A stretch of DNA of 10,543 nucleotides from Rhizophlyctis rosea. Lineage: Eukaryota; Chytridiomycota; Chytridiomycetes; Rhizophlyctidales; Rhizophlyctidaceae. The stretch lies in assembly GCA_027596075.1 (NCBI GenBank), contig JADGJC010000678.1:1-10543 (forward strand), given 5' to 3'. A program made the position numbers and the translations under genes. The notes beneath the pieces are model-generated. The model ran no database searches. It was not told the origin of the DNA and was given only the letters and a program-made list of their open reading frames with translations. Below, in pieces: positions 8,327 to 10,543 of the stretch; positions within the stretch are counted from its first letter, which is position 1, and every line of letters begins with the position of its first letter.

Positions 8327-9160
8327 CTACTCCCATACCATGTGGCTGAAGCGTGGTTGCAACGTCTTCATAGGTTCTTCGACGAGGTCGTAGACCAACT
8401 GAACCCTTCCAAGGTCAACGTCTGCCTTGCTGTTGGCGTACCGGCCAATGATGAGCTTGCAAAGCATGAAGAGCGTCAACTTCAAAGTATCCACAATCGC
8501 CATGAGCTCAATGAGGGCGTCCACTTGCTCGTGACTCCATTCGACGGTATGAGGAAGCACCGCCTTGACCCCTCCAGGCCCCAAAGAGATCTCACCGTTC
8601 CTCCTCATCTTCTCAAGCATGATGTAGGTGGCGTCAGTGACATTGCCGCACTTTGGACACTCAGCAACGATCTCATCTGCCGTCCCGGCATCCTCTGTGT
8701 TCCACAATTCCTCCTGCTCGTCTCCCAAAAACGCCTCCAGACTCATGCCCTTCAACATCCTTTCTTCCTCCTTGCCAAACTTCCCAGACTGCCCAGCATC
8801 ATAGTCCTCGTCTCCAGTTCCCTCATTTCCCGAATCCTGCCTCGGGATCGGATTTCCCACACCGTCAAGACCGTCAGACTTCCCTTCAGGCTTCCCAACA
8901 TGCACTTTCCCAGTACGCTCCTCTTGTGCAGGTGGAGTCATGGCCCTCCGTCCTGCACTCCTGTGCCCTTCATCATTCTCACTCTCCGGACTAGCCATCC
9001 CCTCTTTCATCCTCGCAACTTTTGCCGCCTGATTTCCCAAAGCCCCTATCGCCGGCCCCGGCAGCATTACCGTCATCTTCCCCCTCGCATCCTCCCATCC
9101 AGGCCTCCCAGTATCCATCTTCCCTCCATTCTTCCTGTTCCTGTCATTGCTTCCCCTCAT
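8327..9160 (-). CDS. Pre-Gag N-terminal region, ends at in-frame TAG
   Basis: The frame starts at ATG (9160-9158) with A at -3, and an in-frame TAA lies 21 bases upstream, so this is the most likely translation start of the element. The product of 277 residues begins MRGSNDRNRKNGGKMD and is at first polar and probably disordered. It contains RRAMTPPAQEERTGK, which recurs in the repeat array beyond Gag. A more ordered second half follows, with a single C-x-x-C (VAECPKCGNVTDATYIM) and a hydrophobic helix around LIELMAIVDTLKLTLFMLCK. It ends at TAG 8327-8329, after which the same frame stays open through the Gag core. Pre-Gag and Gag were therefore probably one protein of about 855 codons. I recognise no family for the pre-Gag part. 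Confidence 0.65.
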   Translation of the reverse strand: MRGSNDRNRKNGGKMDTGRPGWEDARGKMTVMLPGPAIGALGNQAAKVARMKEGMASPESENDEGHRSAGRRAMTPPAQEERTGKVHVGKPEGKSDGLDGVGNPIPRQDSGNEGTGDEDYDAGQSGKFGKEEERMLKGMSLEAFLGDEQEELWNTEDAGTADEIVAECPKCGNVTDATYIMLEKMRRNGEISLGPGGVKAVLPHTVEWSHEQVDALIELMAIVDTLKLTLFMLCKLIIGRYANSKADVDLGRVQLVYDLVEEPMKTLQPRFSHMVWE

Positions 9161-9771
9161 ATTTTGATGCTGATGAAGTTATTGTCCAGCCAAATTTGAC
9201 AAGTTGCCCAACTGATTTTTCCCAATCACAAATACACAAAGAACGCGCAATCACAAAACAAATCCGAAGCAAAAAAGAAGGCCGAACAGTGTGATATGTT
9301 CGAGCCGGGTAGGCGGGATTTTAGAAGTAATATGCTATGCTGGAACCGGGTAGACAGGTTCGAGCGTCAAACGATGGAAACGAGACGCAAGACGTTGGTC
9401 CAAGCCAGAATAGGCCTTTTGCCGGCGTGATTGACTTGAATTACTCCTAACCGTGGACCGCAGTAGGCGATTTTGGGTTGATTTCGCACCGTGGGAAAGA
9501 AGTGTGCAGGTTATGACGAAAAGTTGAGATTGAAACGACGAGTGTCTCAAAAGAGACCGCGAAAAAGGTGATAGGTTGTTCTTGGGTGGTTTATGTATGC
9601 GTTTCGTGGTTAGATTTGCTGGTAAACGTACGTCGTGAAGGTAGGTGACGTCGTTTTGATAGCGTGAGACAATGAACCCTTCGGGAGGAGAAGTTCGTCG
9701 TTGAGCCAAAAGTGGTCGAAATGACGTCAGATCAAAGGGTGAAGGGTAATGAAACTGCTGGTAGTCGGTCT

Positions 9772-9817
9772 TTTATTGTGATGATGCTAGTTCAGGCCTG
9801 CACTTTTACCATTTATT
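9772..9817 (-). promoter_or_regulatory. Two AATAAA polyadenylation-type signals in probable LTR
   Basis: AATAAA occurs twice on the minus strand (9817-9812 and 9777-9772), downstream of the TATA-like box. In LTR retrotransposons such hexamers direct 3' end formation in the R region. Two hexamers in AT-rich DNA could be chance; their position relative to the TATA-like box is the main support. Confidence 0.35.
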
Positions 9818-9888
9818 GAGATCTTGAAATTGAACTAATGTTAACATGCGAAATAGACAAAGCTCATTTGAACAGGGGCAAACCCCAA

Positions 9889-9897
9889 GGTATATAC
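9889..9897 (-). promoter_or_regulatory. TATA-like box in probable U3
   Basis: The minus strand reads GTATATACC about 205 bases from the proposed LTR start. If it is used, transcription would start near 9860 and run into the pre-Gag/Gag frame. A palindromic TGACGTCA (CRE/ATF type) lies further downstream at 9722-9729. Both are motif matches only. Confidence 0.35.
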
Positions 9898-10100
9898 AAT
9901 TCGTGCACAGCCACCCTTGAGTCACGCCCACCCTCGCGATTAAACTAAAAAAGGCAAATTGAAGCAAATGCAGCACTTCACTACCTGTGGCGATGCACGC
10001 AAAGTCCCAGAACCACAAATAACTATTTCCCCAATCACACATAAGCAAAACAACATGTGATAACCAAGCGAATTGGTGGTGGGTCGTCTGCTCTCCCACA

Positions 10101-10543
10101 GCAATGACCGCATTTGTAGACGCGCGGCAGTCAAACTAGGTGAAATGTGTTCCACACGTTCAGTTTTGCATGAATGCGAGCGTCTCAAGCACGACGAGGT
10201 ATACGCCTTTTGAGTTAACGATGGGGTACATTCCAACTACGTTTCCAAGGGGTATGGACATGTCGTTAAGCATCCATGAGGAAGCACAACTGTTTGTGGA
10301 GGGAACGTCGGCGTTGCGCGCGGCTGCAGCAGACGCGATCCTTGCGGCTCGGTTGAAGCAGATGAACGAGGGCAATCGGAAGCGAGGCGAAACGCCGGAG
10401 TATAACCCAGATAATAAGGTGCTTTTGGATACTGAGAACTTGAACTTGAAGGCACGGGGAGAGGGCGGGCCTGCAACCAAATGGCAGCATCGGTGGGTTG
10501 GACCATTTGACGTCGAATCGCAGAAGGGCACAACTGTTGAGTT
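10101..10543 (+). pseudogene. C-terminal half of a Ty3/gypsy-like integrase, second element
   Basis: This plus-strand frame runs off the right edge. From about 10104 it reads AMTAFVDARQSN, then TAG at 10137-10139, then VPHVQFCMNASVSSTTRYTP and FELTMGYIPTTFPRG. This is the usual end of the integrase core (RQ..W...lP..efa.N.s...s....pf.l.yG..P). After a helical, Lys/Arg-rich part it reads DNKVLLDTENLNLK and KWQHRWVGPFDV (10491-10508 for RWVGPF), matching the GPY/F-type C-terminal domain that binds DNA. The TAG stands where a conserved Trp (TGG) is expected. The more N-terminal integrase core is absent to the left of about 10100, where the minus-strand LTR-like segment begins. It belongs to another element, opposite in orientation. 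Confidence 0.85.

Larger units (their letters stand above)
1..10100 (-). mobile_element. Large degenerate Ty3/gypsy-like LTR retrotransposon, 3' end cut by window
   Basis: Seen: gag, protease, EEP nuclease, RT, RNase H and the integrase zinc-binding domain follow one another on the minus strand in the order expected for a Ty3/gypsy element, with the EEP nuclease as the only extra domain. Coding signal is nearly continuous from 9160 to about 322, in three alternating frames. The RNase H lies before integrase, which fits Ty3/gypsy and not Ty1/copia. The 5' boundary at 10100 is inferred from a TG on the minus strand and from the point where an unrelated plus-strand integrase begins. The 3' LTR is not seen. 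Stops and frameshifts throughout mean this copy is not autonomous. It could instead be two related elements joined end to end, but no domain is duplicated. Confidence 0.8.
9161..10100 (-). repeat. Probable 5' LTR plus untranslated leader
   Basis: No convincing gene is seen here. On the minus strand the segment begins TGTGGGAGAGCAG at 10100, a plausible LTR 5' end starting TG, exactly where plus-strand integrase homology begins. A TATA-like GTATATACC lies at 9897-9889. AATAAA signals lie at 9817-9812 and 9777-9772, about 75-120 bases downstream, which is the usual U3-R arrangement. The LTR 3' end and primer-binding site were not identified, so the LTR/leader limit is unknown. A second LTR for comparison is not in the window. 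The open frame at 9709-9335 has no recognisable features and looks fortuitous. Confidence 0.45.

Noticed and set aside
8078..9199. Long open frame of 373 codons on the plus strand
   Set aside because: It is the complement of the pre-Gag/Gag coding strand, is rich in Pro, Ser, Leu and Arg, and has no motif; it is a shadow of the minus-strand gene.
9290..9375. tRNA-like T-arm sequences (GGTTCGAGC, GTTCGAGCCGGG) in the leader
   Set aside because: The T-stems do not pair and no acceptor stem or CCA end follows; they also fail as a clear primer-binding site.
9335..9709. Open frame of 124 codons on the minus strand
   Set aside because: It has no motifs and lies in the LTR/leader between TATA-like box and the pre-Gag ATG; best explained by chance.
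9806..10236. Minus-strand open frames near the right end
   Set aside because: One lies in the probable U3, the other runs antisense through the plus-strand integrase; neither has recognisable features.

Overview
The window is eukaryotic genomic DNA made almost entirely of decayed LTR-retrotransposon sequence. I see no host gene, bacterial operon, CRISPR array or RNA gene. Gag zinc knuckles, a retropepsin, a reverse transcriptase joined to RNase H, an HHCC integrase fingerprint and an integrase with a GPY/F-type C-terminus place both elements near the Ty3/gypsy group (Metaviridae-like). The host could be a fungus, an alga or another protist; the sequence alone does not decide.

One large element lies on the minus strand and fills roughly 10100 down to the left edge. 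Read 5' to 3' on that strand it has: a probable LTR plus leader (10100-9161); a pre-Gag region starting at an ATG (9160-8327); one in-frame TAG; the Gag core with two zinc knuckles (8326-6581); a shifted Gag C-terminal tail; a Ser/Gly/Pro-rich spacer holding an in-frame repeat of about 130 bp (about 6250-5384); a retropepsin (5247-4465); an acidic/basic spacer (4526-3567); a complete exonuclease-phosphatase (EEP, AP-endonuclease-like) domain (3548-2668); a short linker; reverse transcriptase (2332-1692); RT thumb/connection and RNase H (1695-565); and the HHCC zinc-binding domain of integrase (about 534-322). The rest of integrase and the 3' LTR are not recognisable and probably lie beyond or are lost at the left edge.

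The most unusual point is the EEP nuclease. It sits between protease and RT of a gypsy-like pol and is in the same frame as the spacer before it and the linker after it, interrupted only by single TGA codons. AP-type endonucleases normally belong to non-LTR (LINE) elements, which do not use an LTR integrase. This element seems to have carried a full EEP domain and an integrase together.

The copy is dead: at least ten frameshifts or stops, and altered catalytic residues in several domains. Its reading frames are joined here only by homology and co-linearity.

At the right edge (10101-10543) a second gypsy-like element runs on the plus strand. Only the C-terminal half of its integrase is present, and it begins abruptly where the minus-strand LTR appears to end, so the large element probably inserted into that integrase gene.
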